A stretch of DNA of 64,000 nucleotides from contig NZ_RZNF01000002.1 in NCBI RefSeq assembly GCF_003992725.1, positions 558,001-622,000 of the forward strand, given 5' to 3'. The notes beneath the pieces are model-generated. The model was given only the letters and a program-made list of their open reading frames with translations. It had not been told where the DNA came from and did no database searches. A program made the position numbers and the translations under genes. Shown one piece after another: positions 55,819-64,000 of the stretch (position 1 is the first letter of the stretch; the number at the start of each line of letters is the position of its first letter). This DNA comes from Rhodomicrobium lacus (GTDB taxonomy: Bacteria; Pseudomonadota; Alphaproteobacteria; Rhizobiales; Rhodomicrobiaceae).

Positions 55819-57548
55819 CGGCTCTTGATGTGATGGCTGTCGAGAAGCCGAGAATGTCCTTCGTGCAGGAAGTCTGCGATCCTTCGGAGATCATCGCGGA
55901 AATAGCCGAGCCTCGGAAGGCAATCGAGCGGACGTTCCTCGAAATGGGCGAACGCCTGATAGGCGGCGTGAAGTTGCTACGGACCGTTTCCGCTGCCCAT
56001 CAGGCCATGGTTGCGGAGTTTCAGGGCCGTGATTTCCTGACTGTTGCCGAGTGCGTGCATGCGCTTCGCGATGAAGTCGCTGAAATCGTCTCAGATCTGG
56101 CAGCCGACGATACCGAAATCGGACAGATCGCCCAGACGATCCGGAAGCTGAAGGATCCTCTCGACGATCTCGCCAACGCCATCAGAATGCTGGATCTCAT
56201 CGCGATCAATGCCCGGGTGGTGGCGGCAGGCGTCGAAGCGGGCCACGAAGATCTCGCTGCCTTCGTGGCAGATATGACGGAGATCGGACGCAAGGCACGC
56301 GAAACGGTCCGTTCGATCCTGAGCATCCACGCCCGCGTCAGCGAAACCGTAGCCAGAGCGACGCAGATTCACCTCGCCTCCAATCGCGAACATGCGAAGA
56401 TCATGGCGACGATTTCGGAACAGCTGAAGGCCAATCTCGCAACCATCGAGCTTCAGCAAGGCCGCGCCGCGTCCTACGCTCAGCGATCCGGCGAACTGAC
56501 ATCGGCGATCAGCATGAGGATCGGCGATGCTATTGCCGCCATGCAGATCGGTGACAGCACCCGTCAGCGGCTTGAGCATGTCGAAGAAATCCTGAGCGCG
56601 ATCCTGGACCGCGGCGGGCCTGGGGATGACGATACCGAGGCGATGCTTTTTCGTCTTGCGGCGTTGCAGCTTGCATCGACCCATGAGGACTTTGCCACCG
56701 AGGTTGTGGCCCTGCTCTCCGCGCTCGACGGTACTCGCCGCGACGCTCAGGCGGTGCTTGAGGAAGGGAGCGAACGGGCAGACGAGATCCTCGCGGACAG
56801 CGGCCACGCCCTGACCGCTCTGGCGAAAAATCTCCAATCCATCGTCCCCCTTCTTCAGAAGGACGCGGACATGCGTCGCACCGTCCGCGAGCTTGGCGAG
56901 GAGACGGCTGATGCGATGCGGGAGATTCTCGGACAGATGGACGCCATCGAAGCGACCGACCACGTGGTCCAGCTTCTGCGTCTCAACATGGCAATCCTCT
57001 GCGCGAGGCTTGGAGAAAGCGCGCGTGGAATGCGCGTGATAGCGGGTGAACTGGGAGCCGTCGCCCGGAGCGCAAAGGGCGCCGCGGCCGGCATGCGTCA
57101 GATCCTGACCGACCTGAAAGACGCCGTCGAGGCCGCGCGAGGGGAAGCCCAGCGATCGGGGGGTCGTGAGGTGAATGGCGATCCCATGAACGCGGCGAGG
57201 CTGCTGGAGACGGTTATGGGTCGCATCAAACAGGAAGCGGCGACGCTGAAGCAGGCTGGGCCGAAGACCATTTGTATTCTCGACGAAGCGGCGGACCGGG
57301 TTCGGGATTGCGCTGACGATCAGCAGGATTGGCCGGATGTCATCTCGGCACTCGATGCCGCAGCGGGAGATCGGGATTTCGCGTCATTGACAGTCGATAG
57401 GGAGCCGCTGGCCGAGATCCGCTCCCGGTACACCATGCAGAAAGAGCGGATCATACACGATCAGGCTTGTGGGGAAGCCGGTGTGCCGTCCGATTGCACG
57501 GATGTGCAGGAAGAAGCCGAAGCAGACCTTGAGAGCCTGCTGTTTTAA
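55815..57548 (+). CDS. Soluble helical chemotaxis protein with two degenerate receptor-tip segments and a CheZ-like DxxxQ motif
   Basis: A 577-residue protein, predicted almost entirely helical, with no signal peptide or membrane helix. Residues 121-162 ([20 protein letters not shown] and on) and 381-427 ([20 protein letters not shown] and on) both resemble the receptor tip [20 protein letters not shown] with its following strand, but with key residues changed. Between them [20 protein letters not shown] (Asp247, Gln251) recalls the D-x-x-x-Q active motif of CheZ. The acidic C-terminus DLESLLF could be a peptide docking tail. The start is coupled to cheB (ATGA). It may dock on CheA/CheW arrays or act on CheY-P. 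This is inference from motif reading. Confidence 0.75.
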   Translation: MTALDVMAVEKPRMSFVQEVCDPSEIIAEIAEPRKAIERTFLEMGERLIGGVKLLRTVSAAHQAMVAEFQGRDFLTVAECVHALRDEVAEIVSDLAADDTEIGQIAQTIRKLKDPLDDLANAIRMLDLIAINARVVAAGVEAGHEDLAAFVADMTEIGRKARETVRSILSIHARVSETVARATQIHLASNREHAKIMATISEQLKANLATIELQQGRAASYAQRSGELTSAISMRIGDAIAAMQIGDSTRQRLEHVEEILSAILDRGGPGDDDTEAMLFRLAALQLASTHEDFATEVVALLSALDGTRRDAQAVLEEGSERADEILADSGHALTALAKNLQSIVPLLQKDADMRRTVRELGEETADAMREILGQMDAIEATDHVVQLLRLNMAILCARLGESARGMRVIAGELGAVARSAKGAAAGMRQILTDLKDAVEAARGEAQRSGGREVNGDPMNAARLLETVMGRIKQEAATLKQAGPKTICILDEAADRVRDCADDQQDWPDVISALDAAAGDRDFASLTVDREPLAEIRSRYTMQKERIIHDQACGEAGVPSDCTDVQEEAEADLESLLF

Positions 57549-57795
57549 AAGGGAGAATGTAGAAGACGCCTGAATAGGCACCTATTGCGAAACGAAATTG
57601 CCAGTGCGGAGGCGCCGCGGCCTGCTCCGTGAGCGAGTACGCAATCGCCCCCATTGCGGAAGCGGCGGCAGCCAGCCGCCGCCCGCATCCAGCGGGTAAC
57701 AATCGATCCATGCGAGCGGCTTCCGTCGGCGTCTTAAGGAACGCGCAGGAGGTCAATTGCGGGTTCGGGGTGTGGTGCCGGTGAGGCTCGACCCG

Positions 57796-59202
57796 TCAGG
57801 TTCCGCAGAAAGTTTGATGAACGACCTGATCGGGCCGAGGCGCCGCCGCGTAGCGGGCGAATTCGGGGAAATCCTCGTAAGGCTTCGCAAGAACCGCAAG
57901 CAGGGTTTCGAAGGGGGCAAAATTGCCCTTGTCCTGCGCCGCGTCGATGACCTCCTCGACCAGGTGATTGCGCGGAATGAACGCGGGGTTCGCCGAACGC
58001 ATGACGGCGCGGCGTTCGGCCGGTTCGGTTGCTTCGCGCGCAAGCCGTTCGCGCCAGCGCACCGCCCATTCATCGAAAACAGTCGGATCGGCAAACTGAA
58101 GACGCGCGGTCTCGTGTGCCGGGACGCCCGACGCCGTCTCGCACAGGCCGCGAAAGGTGAGCGTGAAATCCGCGCCGTTCGCCGCCATGCGCTTCAGCAG
58201 ATCGTCCGCGAGCGAAATGTCCCCGGGTTCGGGGCGCAGAAGCCCGAGCTTGCGCCGTATCCCGTCGATATAGGCCGCATCGAAGCGGGCCGCGAAGATG
58301 GTGAGCGCCTCTTGCGCGCTCTCAATGGCGGTGGCCTTGTCTTCGGCTATCAGGGGCAGCAGCGTTTCGGCGAGACGCGCCAGATTCCATTGGGCGACGC
58401 GCGGCTGGTTCCCGTAAGCGTAGCGGCCGCCATGGTCGATGGAGCTGAAGACGGTATCCGGGTGATAAGCGTCCATGAAGGCGCACGGCCCGTAGTCGAT
58501 GGTCTCGCCCGCAATCGACACATTATCTGTGTTCATCACGCCGTGTATGAAGCCGATCAGCATCCACTTTGCGATGAGTTCTGCCTGCCGTACGCAGACG
58601 AGACCGAGAAGCGCGAGATAGGGGTTTTCCGCACCCGCTGCATTCGGATAGTGCCGCGCGATCACATAGTCGGCAAGGCGACGGGTCGCCTCCACGTCGC
58701 CGCGTGCGGCGAAAAACTGGAATGTGCCGACGCGGACGTGGCTTGAGGCGACGCGGGTCAGCACAGCGCCAGGTAACGGCCTGACCCGCGCCACGGTTTC
58801 GCCGGTCGTGACGGCGGCAAGCGAACGTGTCGTGGGAATGCCCAGCGCCGCCATCGCTTCGCTGACGATGTATTCGCGAAGAACCGGCCCGAGCGTCGCG
58901 CGCCCGTCTCCGCCTCGCGAAAACGGCGTGCGGCCGGAGCCTTTCAGCTGGATATCGCGGCGAACGCCGTCACGGTCGATAACCTCCCCAAGCAGGAGGG
59001 CACGGCCATCGCCGAGTTGCGGAACGAACATGCCGAACTGATGACCGGCATACGCCATGGCGAGCGGTTCGCACCGTTGCGGCACGCGGTTTCCTGAAAG
59101 CGCCGCCACGCCATCGGTTGTGGAAAGCGCGGCTGGATCGAGACCAAGTTGCCGCGCAAGGTCTTCGTTCAACCGAACAAGACGAGGGGCGGCCACGCGC
59201 AC
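57796..59202 (-). CDS. selO: Protein adenylyltransferase SelO (YdiU), N-terminus possibly missing
   Basis: A 468-residue pseudokinase-fold enzyme that AMPylates proteins in redox homeostasis. [71 protein letters not shown] and the C-terminal QTFCGT are family signatures, including the Asn and Asp metal ligands. SelO homology continues upstream of the GTG at 59202 ([18 protein letters not shown] in frame), but no ATG, GTG or TTG lies between it and an in-frame TGA at about 59305. Either a rare start codon is used or the 5' end is mutated. Confidence 0.9.
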   Translation of the reverse strand: MRVAAPRLVRLNEDLARQLGLDPAALSTTDGVAALSGNRVPQRCEPLAMAYAGHQFGMFVPQLGDGRALLLGEVIDRDGVRRDIQLKGSGRTPFSRGGDGRATLGPVLREYIVSEAMAALGIPTTRSLAAVTTGETVARVRPLPGAVLTRVASSHVRVGTFQFFAARGDVEATRRLADYVIARHYPNAAGAENPYLALLGLVCVRQAELIAKWMLIGFIHGVMNTDNVSIAGETIDYGPCAFMDAYHPDTVFSSIDHGGRYAYGNQPRVAQWNLARLAETLLPLIAEDKATAIESAQEALTIFAARFDAAYIDGIRRKLGLLRPEPGDISLADDLLKRMAANGADFTLTFRGLCETASGVPAHETARLQFADPTVFDEWAVRWRERLAREATEPAERRAVMRSANPAFIPRNHLVEEVIDAAQDKGNFAPFETLLAVLAKPYEDFPEFARYAAAPRPDQVVHQTFCGT

Positions 59203-59269
59203 CGGCGGAAGCTTGGCGTAGAAGCGCGCAGGCAGGCGCGCATAGCTGTTATCGCACGGGAAAAAATCT

Positions 59270-59395
59270 CTATGTTCGGTCTCGATCTGGGGGCGCTCCC
59301 GAAAATTTCACGACAGATAGGATAAGCAAAAATCCAAGTGCCGCAATCAGGATCAAGACCAGCTGGCTATTTGAAATTCCGAGGATTCGCCGCAT
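59270..59395 (-). CDS. 41-residue single-pass membrane protein (putative)
   Basis: A short [13 protein letters not shown], then a 20-residue hydrophobic helix ([20 protein letters not shown]), then a short polar tail. A ribosome site GGAAGG lies nine bases upstream of ATG 59395. It ends just before the selO homology begins, on the same strand. It is too short for homology calls by eye. Small hydrophobic ORFs can arise by chance, but the start site is good. Confidence 0.4.
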   Translation of the reverse strand: MRRILGISNSQLVLILIAALGFLLILSVVKFSGAPPDRDRT

Positions 59396-59585
59396 GTCCT
59401 CGGACCTTCCGATCCGGGCCCCAATCGCAAGCCCGTTGCTTTACAATCTCGGGCGGACAACTCCGAACATCTCGCCCATGACGGCGTCGATTACGCCGCG
59501 CTCATTTTCCAGCCCTCCACATGCGGACCGTCGAACAGACCGCCGCCGCAGCGTCGAACAACAATGATCCGGGCGCGCGCGTCCC

Positions 59586-61406
59586 CTACTCCACCGTCAC
59601 CGACTTCGCGAGGTTGCGCGGCTGGTCGACGTCCGTCCCCATCGCCACCGCCGTGTGATAGGCGAGAAGCTGGATCGGCACGGCGTAGAGGATCGGGTTG
59701 ACGAGGCTGTGCGCCGCGGGAAGCACGAAATTCGCCTGCGCCTTGACGGACGCCTGCGCTTCGGGCGCGTCTGAAAACACGACGAGCTTGCCGCCCCGCG
59801 CCGCCACCTCCTGAAGATTCGACACGGTTTTTTCAAACAGCGCATCCTTCGGCGCAATCGCGATCACGGGGACCGTCTCGTCGATCAGCGCGATGGGGCC
59901 GTGCTTCAGTTCACCCGCCGCGAAGCCTTCAGCGTGGAGGTAGGAGATTTCCTTCAGCTTCAGCGCACCTTCGAGAGCCAGCGGATAGTTCGATCCGCGA
60001 CCGAGATAGAGCACGAGCGGCGCCTTCGCGAGGGTTTGGGCCAGCATGTCGAATTCGTCCTCGCGCTTCAGGACATCCGCCATGAGGCGCGGCACCTGCA
60101 CGAGCGCGGTCACAAGCTCCGCCTCGTCACTTGCGGAAAGCACGCCGCGCTTGCGCCCGGCGGCGATCGCCATGCAGGCCAGCACCGAAAGCTGGCATGT
60201 GAACGCCTTGGTCGAGGCCACGCCGATTTCCGGGCCGGCAAGCGTCTGCAGCACGGCGTCCGATTCGCGCGCGATGGACGATTCCGGCACGTTCACCACC
60301 GAGGCGATGAGCTGGCCGTTGTCGCGGCAATAGCGAAGGCTTGCGAGCGTGTCCGCCGTTTCGCCGGACTGGGAGACGAACACCGCAAGGCCGTCCTTCG
60401 GCAACGGTGCCTCGCGATAACGGAATTCCGACGCGATATCGACATCCACCGGCAGCTTGGCGTAGCGCTCGAACCAGTATTTCGCTGTGAGCGCGGCATA
60501 GAAGGCCGTTCCGCATGCGGTGATTGTCAGTTTCGACAGCTTGTCGAAAGGCAGTCCGCCGCCGGGGAGTTCGATGGAATTGCGGTCGAAGCGCACATAA
60601 TGCGCGAGCGTACGGCTGATCACTTCCGGTTGCTCGTGGATCTCCTTCGCCATGAAATGGCGATGGTTGCCCTTGTCGATGAGCAGCGCCGAAACCGCCG
60701 TGCGCACGATGTGACGCTTCACCTCCGCGCCGCTTTCGTCATAGATCGCCGCGCCGCCGTGGCTGAGCACCGCCCAGTCGCCCTCGTCGAGGAAGGTCAC
60801 GCGGTCGGTGAAGGGCGCGAGCGCCATGGCGTCGGAGCCGAGGAACATTTCGCCCTTGCCGTAGCCGACGGCAAGCGGACTGCCGCGCCGTGCCCCGATC
60901 ATGAGATCGTCGCGCCCGGAAAACAGGATCGCCAGCGCGAAGGCGCCGGTCAGGCGGGCCAGCGATTCGCGAACGGCCGCCACCGGGTCCGCCCCGCGCT
61001 GAAGCTCGCGATTGATGAGATGGGCTACGACTTCGCTGTCGGTCTGGCTTTCAAAGGTCTCGCCTTCCCTCTCAAGCTCCTCGCGAAGCTCGCGGAAATT
61101 CTCGATGATGCCATTGTGAACGATGGCGACACCGCCCGCCATATGCGGATGCGCGTTCCTTTCGACCGGCGCGCCATGTGTCGCCCAGCGCGTATGGCCG
61201 ATGCCGGCCGTGCCATAGAGCGGTTCCTCGCCAAGCTTCCGGTCGAGCGCGGCGAGCTTGCCCTCGGCGCGCCGCCTGGTGAGGACGCCGCCTTCGAGAG
61301 TAGCGACGCCCGCGGAATCGTAGCCGCGATATTCAAGCCGGCGCAGCGCATCGACAAGACGCGGCGCTGCCGGTTCTTTTCCGAGAATACCGATGATTCC
61401 GCACAT
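59586..61406 (-). CDS. glmS: Glutamine-fructose-6-phosphate aminotransferase (isomerising)
   Basis: A 606-residue enzyme that makes glucosamine 6-phosphate, the first step to UDP-GlcNAc. The N-terminal nucleophile is Cys2 in MCGIIGILGKE, with HTRWATHG and the NGIIENFRELREEL loop for the glutaminase. Two SIS domains follow (TACGTAFYAALTAKYWFERY, VSQSGETADTLASL, LYLGRGSNYPLALEGALKLK), ending DQPRNLAKSVTVE. ATG 61406 is fixed by Cys2; AAAGG is eight bases upstream. No glmS ribozyme is evident in the short leader. Confidence 0.97.
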   Translation of the reverse strand: MCGIIGILGKEPAAPRLVDALRRLEYRGYDSAGVATLEGGVLTRRRAEGKLAALDRKLGEEPLYGTAGIGHTRWATHGAPVERNAHPHMAGGVAIVHNGIIENFRELREELEREGETFESQTDSEVVAHLINRELQRGADPVAAVRESLARLTGAFALAILFSGRDDLMIGARRGSPLAVGYGKGEMFLGSDAMALAPFTDRVTFLDEGDWAVLSHGGAAIYDESGAEVKRHIVRTAVSALLIDKGNHRHFMAKEIHEQPEVISRTLAHYVRFDRNSIELPGGGLPFDKLSKLTITACGTAFYAALTAKYWFERYAKLPVDVDIASEFRYREAPLPKDGLAVFVSQSGETADTLASLRYCRDNGQLIASVVNVPESSIARESDAVLQTLAGPEIGVASTKAFTCQLSVLACMAIAAGRKRGVLSASDEAELVTALVQVPRLMADVLKREDEFDMLAQTLAKAPLVLYLGRGSNYPLALEGALKLKEISYLHAEGFAAGELKHGPIALIDETVPVIAIAPKDALFEKTVSNLQEVAARGGKLVVFSDAPEAQASVKAQANFVLPAAHSLVNPILYAVPIQLLAYHTAVAMGTDVDQPRNLAKSVTVE

Positions 61407-61544
61407 GGATTTGGCCTTTCCGAAGGTCGGACGACGATGAACGCCCGGGATGGTAGCTGCGCCGCGCGAACGCACAAATTCAAACAATACTACAGACTGT
61501 TTCAGGCAAGTTTAAGTTGCGCTTCGGAAAGGTTCGCGCAAGCG

Positions 61545-62774
61545 TCACCCATTCGGGCCGCTTCCCCATGACGGAAACGGATCCCGAAGTGTCGCCCATG
61601 ATTTGGGACTGAACACGGGCTTTTCGGGATCGCCCACAAGGCAGCGTTCCAGCATCGCCTCGATGCGCCCGCGATTCATGGCACCGAGCGCGCCGATGAA
61701 AACCAGCTCCTGCCGCCGGTCGCCGAAGACCGGATCCCAGCGCGACTTGACCTTCGCAAGCGTTTCCTCGTCCTGCGCCAGATGCGCCTCCGGCACGGCG
61801 GCCCACCAATAGCCCATGCCCCCCGTTGCGGCGATGGCACCCGCCAGGCTGAACTCACCCACCCAATCGGGGCGCGTCGCGAGCCAGAAATGCCCCTTCG
61901 CGCGGACGACGCCCGGCAGCGGCGTCTGGATGAATTCCTGGAATTTGGCGGGGTCGAGGGGCCTTCGCGCGCGCCACACGAAGCTCGTGATGCCGTATTC
62001 CACATCCTCCGGCGTATGCTCCGCGAAGCCGTACAGTTCCTTATACCAGAGCGGGTGCTGATGCGCCCTGTCGAAATCGAACAGCCCCGTGTCGAAGATC
62101 CGGGCGGGATCGACGCGGGCGAAATCCGTCTCGATGACGCGCGCGTCGGGATTGAGGCTGCGGATGATCTTGCGTGCGGCGTCGAGTTGCTCGGGCGTTG
62201 CGTCGGATATCTTGTTGAGGATCACCACATCGGCGAATTCGATCTGCTCGACGAGAAGATTGACGAGCGTGCGATTATCCTCCTCACCCGCGACTTCCCC
62301 ACGGTCGCGCAGGAAGTCGGTGCTGGAGTAGTCCTTGAGCAGATGCGCCGCGTCGACCACTGTCACCATGGTGTCGAGCCGCGCGATGTCGGACAGGCTC
62401 AAGCCTTCCTCGTCACGAAATTCGAACGTGGCGGCAACGGGCAGCGGCTCGGAAACGCCGGTCGATTCGATGAGCAGATAGTCGAAGCGGCCCTCCGAGG
62501 CGAGGCGGGCGACTTCCTTCAGAAGGTCTTCGCGCAAGGTACAGCAGATGCAGCCGTTCGACATTTCGACAAGGGTTTCCTCCATGCGGGACAGGTTCGC
62601 GCCCCCTGCCCTGACGAGGTCGGCGTCGATGTTCACCTCGGACATGTCGTTGACGATCACCGCCACGCGGCGCCCCTCGCGGTTGTTCAGAACGTGGTTC
62701 AGGAGCGTCGTCTTGCCCGCGCCGAGGAAGCCCGAAAGGACGGTTACGGGCAGGCGCGTGTCTCTCTGCGTCAT
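61545..62774 (-). CDS. CobW/COG0523 family GTPase (zinc-metallochaperone type)
   Basis: A 409-residue G3E GTPase. Walker A is [12 protein letters not shown], the conserved CxCC metal site is [12 protein letters not shown], the switch region is [14 protein letters not shown], and NKISD is the base-recognition motif. The CobW C-terminal domain follows ([16 protein letters not shown]). The sequence resembles the ZigA/YciC group that delivers zinc under starvation. A Zur-like palindrome overlaps the leader, supporting zinc control. ATG 62774 is chosen; the upstream frame crosses that palindrome. Confidence 0.93.
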   Translation of the reverse strand: MTQRDTRLPVTVLSGFLGAGKTTLLNHVLNNREGRRVAVIVNDMSEVNIDADLVRAGGANLSRMEETLVEMSNGCICCTLREDLLKEVARLASEGRFDYLLIESTGVSEPLPVAATFEFRDEEGLSLSDIARLDTMVTVVDAAHLLKDYSSTDFLRDRGEVAGEEDNRTLVNLLVEQIEFADVVILNKISDATPEQLDAARKIIRSLNPDARVIETDFARVDPARIFDTGLFDFDRAHQHPLWYKELYGFAEHTPEDVEYGITSFVWRARRPLDPAKFQEFIQTPLPGVVRAKGHFWLATRPDWVGEFSLAGAIAATGGMGYWWAAVPEAHLAQDEETLAKVKSRWDPVFGDRRQELVFIGALGAMNRGRIEAMLERCLVGDPEKPVFSPKSWATLRDPFPSWGSGPNG

Positions 62775-62795
62775 GGGAAGAAAGCTCTCCGGTGG

Positions 62796-62822
62796 ATGAT
62801 ACGTAATGTTATACTGTATCAT
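62796..62822. promoter_or_regulatory. Zur-like operator
   Basis: ATGATAC (62796-62802) and GTATCAT (62816-62822) are perfect inverted arms around an AT-rich centre that contains AATGTTATACTG. This resembles Zur boxes with a TGTTATA core. It lies 22 bases upstream of the COG0523 gene start, where repressor binding would block transcription. Confidence 0.65.
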
Positions 62823-62896
62823 TGACCGCCTGTTCAAGGCAGCCGTGCGGATCGCGTGAACGAGCCGCGAATGCGAAGGGCTGTACGGAGAGGCTT

Positions 62897-62914
62897 GGCG
62901 GCTGGAATGCCGCC
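62897..62914 (-). terminator. Hairpin after glmU
   Basis: GGCGGC (62897-62902) and GCCGCC (62909-62914) form a perfect six-base stem with a six-base loop, seven bases after the glmU stop in the direction of transcription. No T-run follows, so termination strength is doubtful. Confidence 0.3.
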
Positions 62915-62920
62915 GGTCGC

Positions 62921-64000
62921 CTACTTCGTGGAGGCTGCTTTCTCGGCGTCGGCGCGCGCGCGCTTGCGCTTCGCCCATTCGTCCTTGTGAACTTGCGGCG
63001 CCCGCGTCAGCGCCAGCGCGTGCGGCGGGACATCCTCGGAAATGACGCTGCCCGAGCCGATATAGGCGCCGTCGCCGATGGTTACCGGCGCGACGAGCGA
63101 GCTGTTTGAGCCGATGAAGGCGCCCGCGCCGATATCGGTCTTGTACTTTTTATAGCCGTCGTAATTGCAGGTGATGGTGCCCGCGCCGATGTTGGTCTTC
63201 GCACCGACATGCGCATCGCCGATGTAGCTCAGGTGATTCACCTTCGCGCCCTCGCCGACATGCGACGCCTTCAGTTCCACGAAATTGCCCACATGCACCC
63301 CGGCCTCAAGCACCGTGCCGGGACGGAACCGCGCGAATGGGCCGATGGTGGAACCGCGTCCGACACGCGCGCCTTCGAGATGCGAGAAGCCCCGGATCGT
63401 GACGCCGTCCTCGATCACGACGCCCCCGGCAAAGATCACGTTCGGTTCGATCACGACATCCTGTCCGATGACGGTGTCGTGCGAGAAGGTCACCGTCTCG
63501 GGCGCGATCAGCGTTGCGCCGCCCGCCATCGCCGCCGCTCGCGCCCGCCGCTGGAAGATGGCCTCGGCCTCGGCAAGCTGGGCGCGCGTGTTCACCCCGC
63601 GAACCTCGTCCTCGTCGATGATCTCGAAGGCCACGCGAAGCCCCCGCGCGCGGGCGATTTCGACCGCGTCGGTGAGGTAGAATTCGCGCTGCGCATTGTC
63701 GTTGCCGATGCGGTCGAGCAGCGAAAGGATCAGGTCGCCGCGAAAGGCAAGGATGCCCGCATTGCACAGCGTGATGGCACGCTCCTCCTCGGTCGCATCC
63801 TTGTGTTCGCGGATGGCGAGAAGCGCGCCCGACGCGTCGGTTATCAGCCTGCCATATCCCTGCGGATCGCGGGCCTCGAACCCCATGACGGCCATGTCGG
63901 CCCCGTTCGCGACGGCGCCCGAAAGGCGCGCGAGGCTATCGGGCGTGACGAGAGGCGTGTCGCCGCAAAGCACCACCACGGGAAGGTTCGAGGTTTCGAG
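62921..64000 (-). CDS. glmU: Bifunctional GlmU, C-terminal part (5' end outside window)
   Basis: About 360 residues are visible, out of roughly 450 expected. The frame is open to the window end. The uridylyltransferase half shows [16 protein letters not shown] and the [13 protein letters not shown] segment. The left-handed beta-helix acetyltransferase half shows repeated hexapeptides, [53 protein letters not shown] (catalytic His lies just before) and [12 protein letters not shown]. It completes UDP-GlcNAc synthesis begun by glmS nearby. A Lys/Ala-rich tail ends the protein. Confidence 0.96.
   Translation of the reverse strand, partial: LETSNLPVVVLCGDTPLVTPDSLARLSGAVANGADMAVMGFEARDPQGYGRLITDASGALLAIREHKDATEEERAITLCNAGILAFRGDLILSLLDRIGNDNAQREFYLTDAVEIARARGLRVAFEIIDEDEVRGVNTRAQLAEAEAIFQRRARAAAMAGGATLIAPETVTFSHDTVIGQDVVIEPNVIFAGGVVIEDGVTIRGFSHLEGARVGRGSTIGPFARFRPGTVLEAGVHVGNFVELKASHVGEGAKVNHLSYIGDAHVGAKTNIGAGTITCNYDGYKKYKTDIGAGAFIGSNSSLVAPVTIGDGAYIGSGSVISEDVPPHALALTRAPQVHKDEWAKRKRARADAEKAASTK

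Noticed and set aside
61407-61544. glmS ribozyme in the glmS leader
   Set aside because: The leader is short and shows none of the ribozyme core, which is known mainly from Gram-positive bacteria.
1-64000. CRISPR arrays, tRNA/rRNA genes, insertion sequences, prophage
   Set aside because: No regularly spaced repeats, cloverleaf sequences, transposase motifs or phage genes were seen by reading. Short or diverged examples could be missed without a search.

Overview
The window is GC-rich chromosomal DNA with densely packed genes. It suggests an alphaproteobacterium, most likely of the Hyphomicrobiales (Rhizobiales) type. The reasons are an sdhE-mfd pair divergent from recG, a Liv transporter operon that includes a small membrane protein of the kind found in that group, che genes with tandem chemoreceptors, and an rpmI-rplT-pheS order. 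I cannot assign a genus. No rRNA, tRNA, CRISPR array, insertion sequence or phage gene was found.

Positions 1-20912 form an exopolysaccharide locus. It has the parts expected of a Wzx/Wzy-type pathway: an initiating polyprenyl-phosphate sugar transferase, four glycosyltransferases, a flippase, a polymerase/ligase-like protein, a kinase-less chain-length regulator and an outer-membrane export protein. It also carries sugar-tailoring genes: a C-methyltransferase, an RfbF-like nucleotidyltransferase, a PIG-L deacetylase, an epimerase, a class III aminotransferase, a SAM methyltransferase and a peptidase-like DUF4910 protein. A Tat-exported GH10 glycosidase and an unrecognised cysteine-rich protein with an internal duplication complete it. 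Transcription is in several opposed blocks, and inverted repeats with TTAACC arms lie in two of the gaps.

Positions 21047-27430 hold an ArsR-type regulator and a complete branched-chain amino-acid ABC transporter (livH-livM-livG-livF, a small membrane protein, then the binding protein), closed by a UUCG-loop terminator. Positions 27643-43014 are mostly housekeeping: mfd, sdhE, recG, an AraC/GyrI regulator, pheS, rplT, rpmI, a SPOR-domain protein, a P1-family peptidase, murI and purB. This block also contains an AT-rich orphan gene, two copies of a double-hairpin repeat, a 62-residue gene coupled to rplT, and a terminator-like hairpin in the rpmI leader.

Positions 44071-57548 are one chemotaxis-type operon: STAS, cheY, cheA, cheW, three chemoreceptors, a second cheW, cheR, cheB, and a large soluble helical protein at the end. 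Receptors 2 and 3 are a recent tandem duplication, and receptor 3 has gained one 39-residue HAMP unit. The last protein seems to carry two degenerate copies of the receptor signalling tip and, between them, a D-x-x-x-Q motif like that of the CheY-P phosphatase CheZ. No CheZ, CheC, CheX or CheD gene is seen, so this protein is my best candidate for an undescribed component.

Positions 57796-64000 hold selO (with an apparently missing N-terminal start), a 41-residue membrane ORF, glmS, a CobW-family GTPase behind a Zur-like palindrome, and glmU running off the end. With glmU and glmS this end supplies UDP-GlcNAc precursors.
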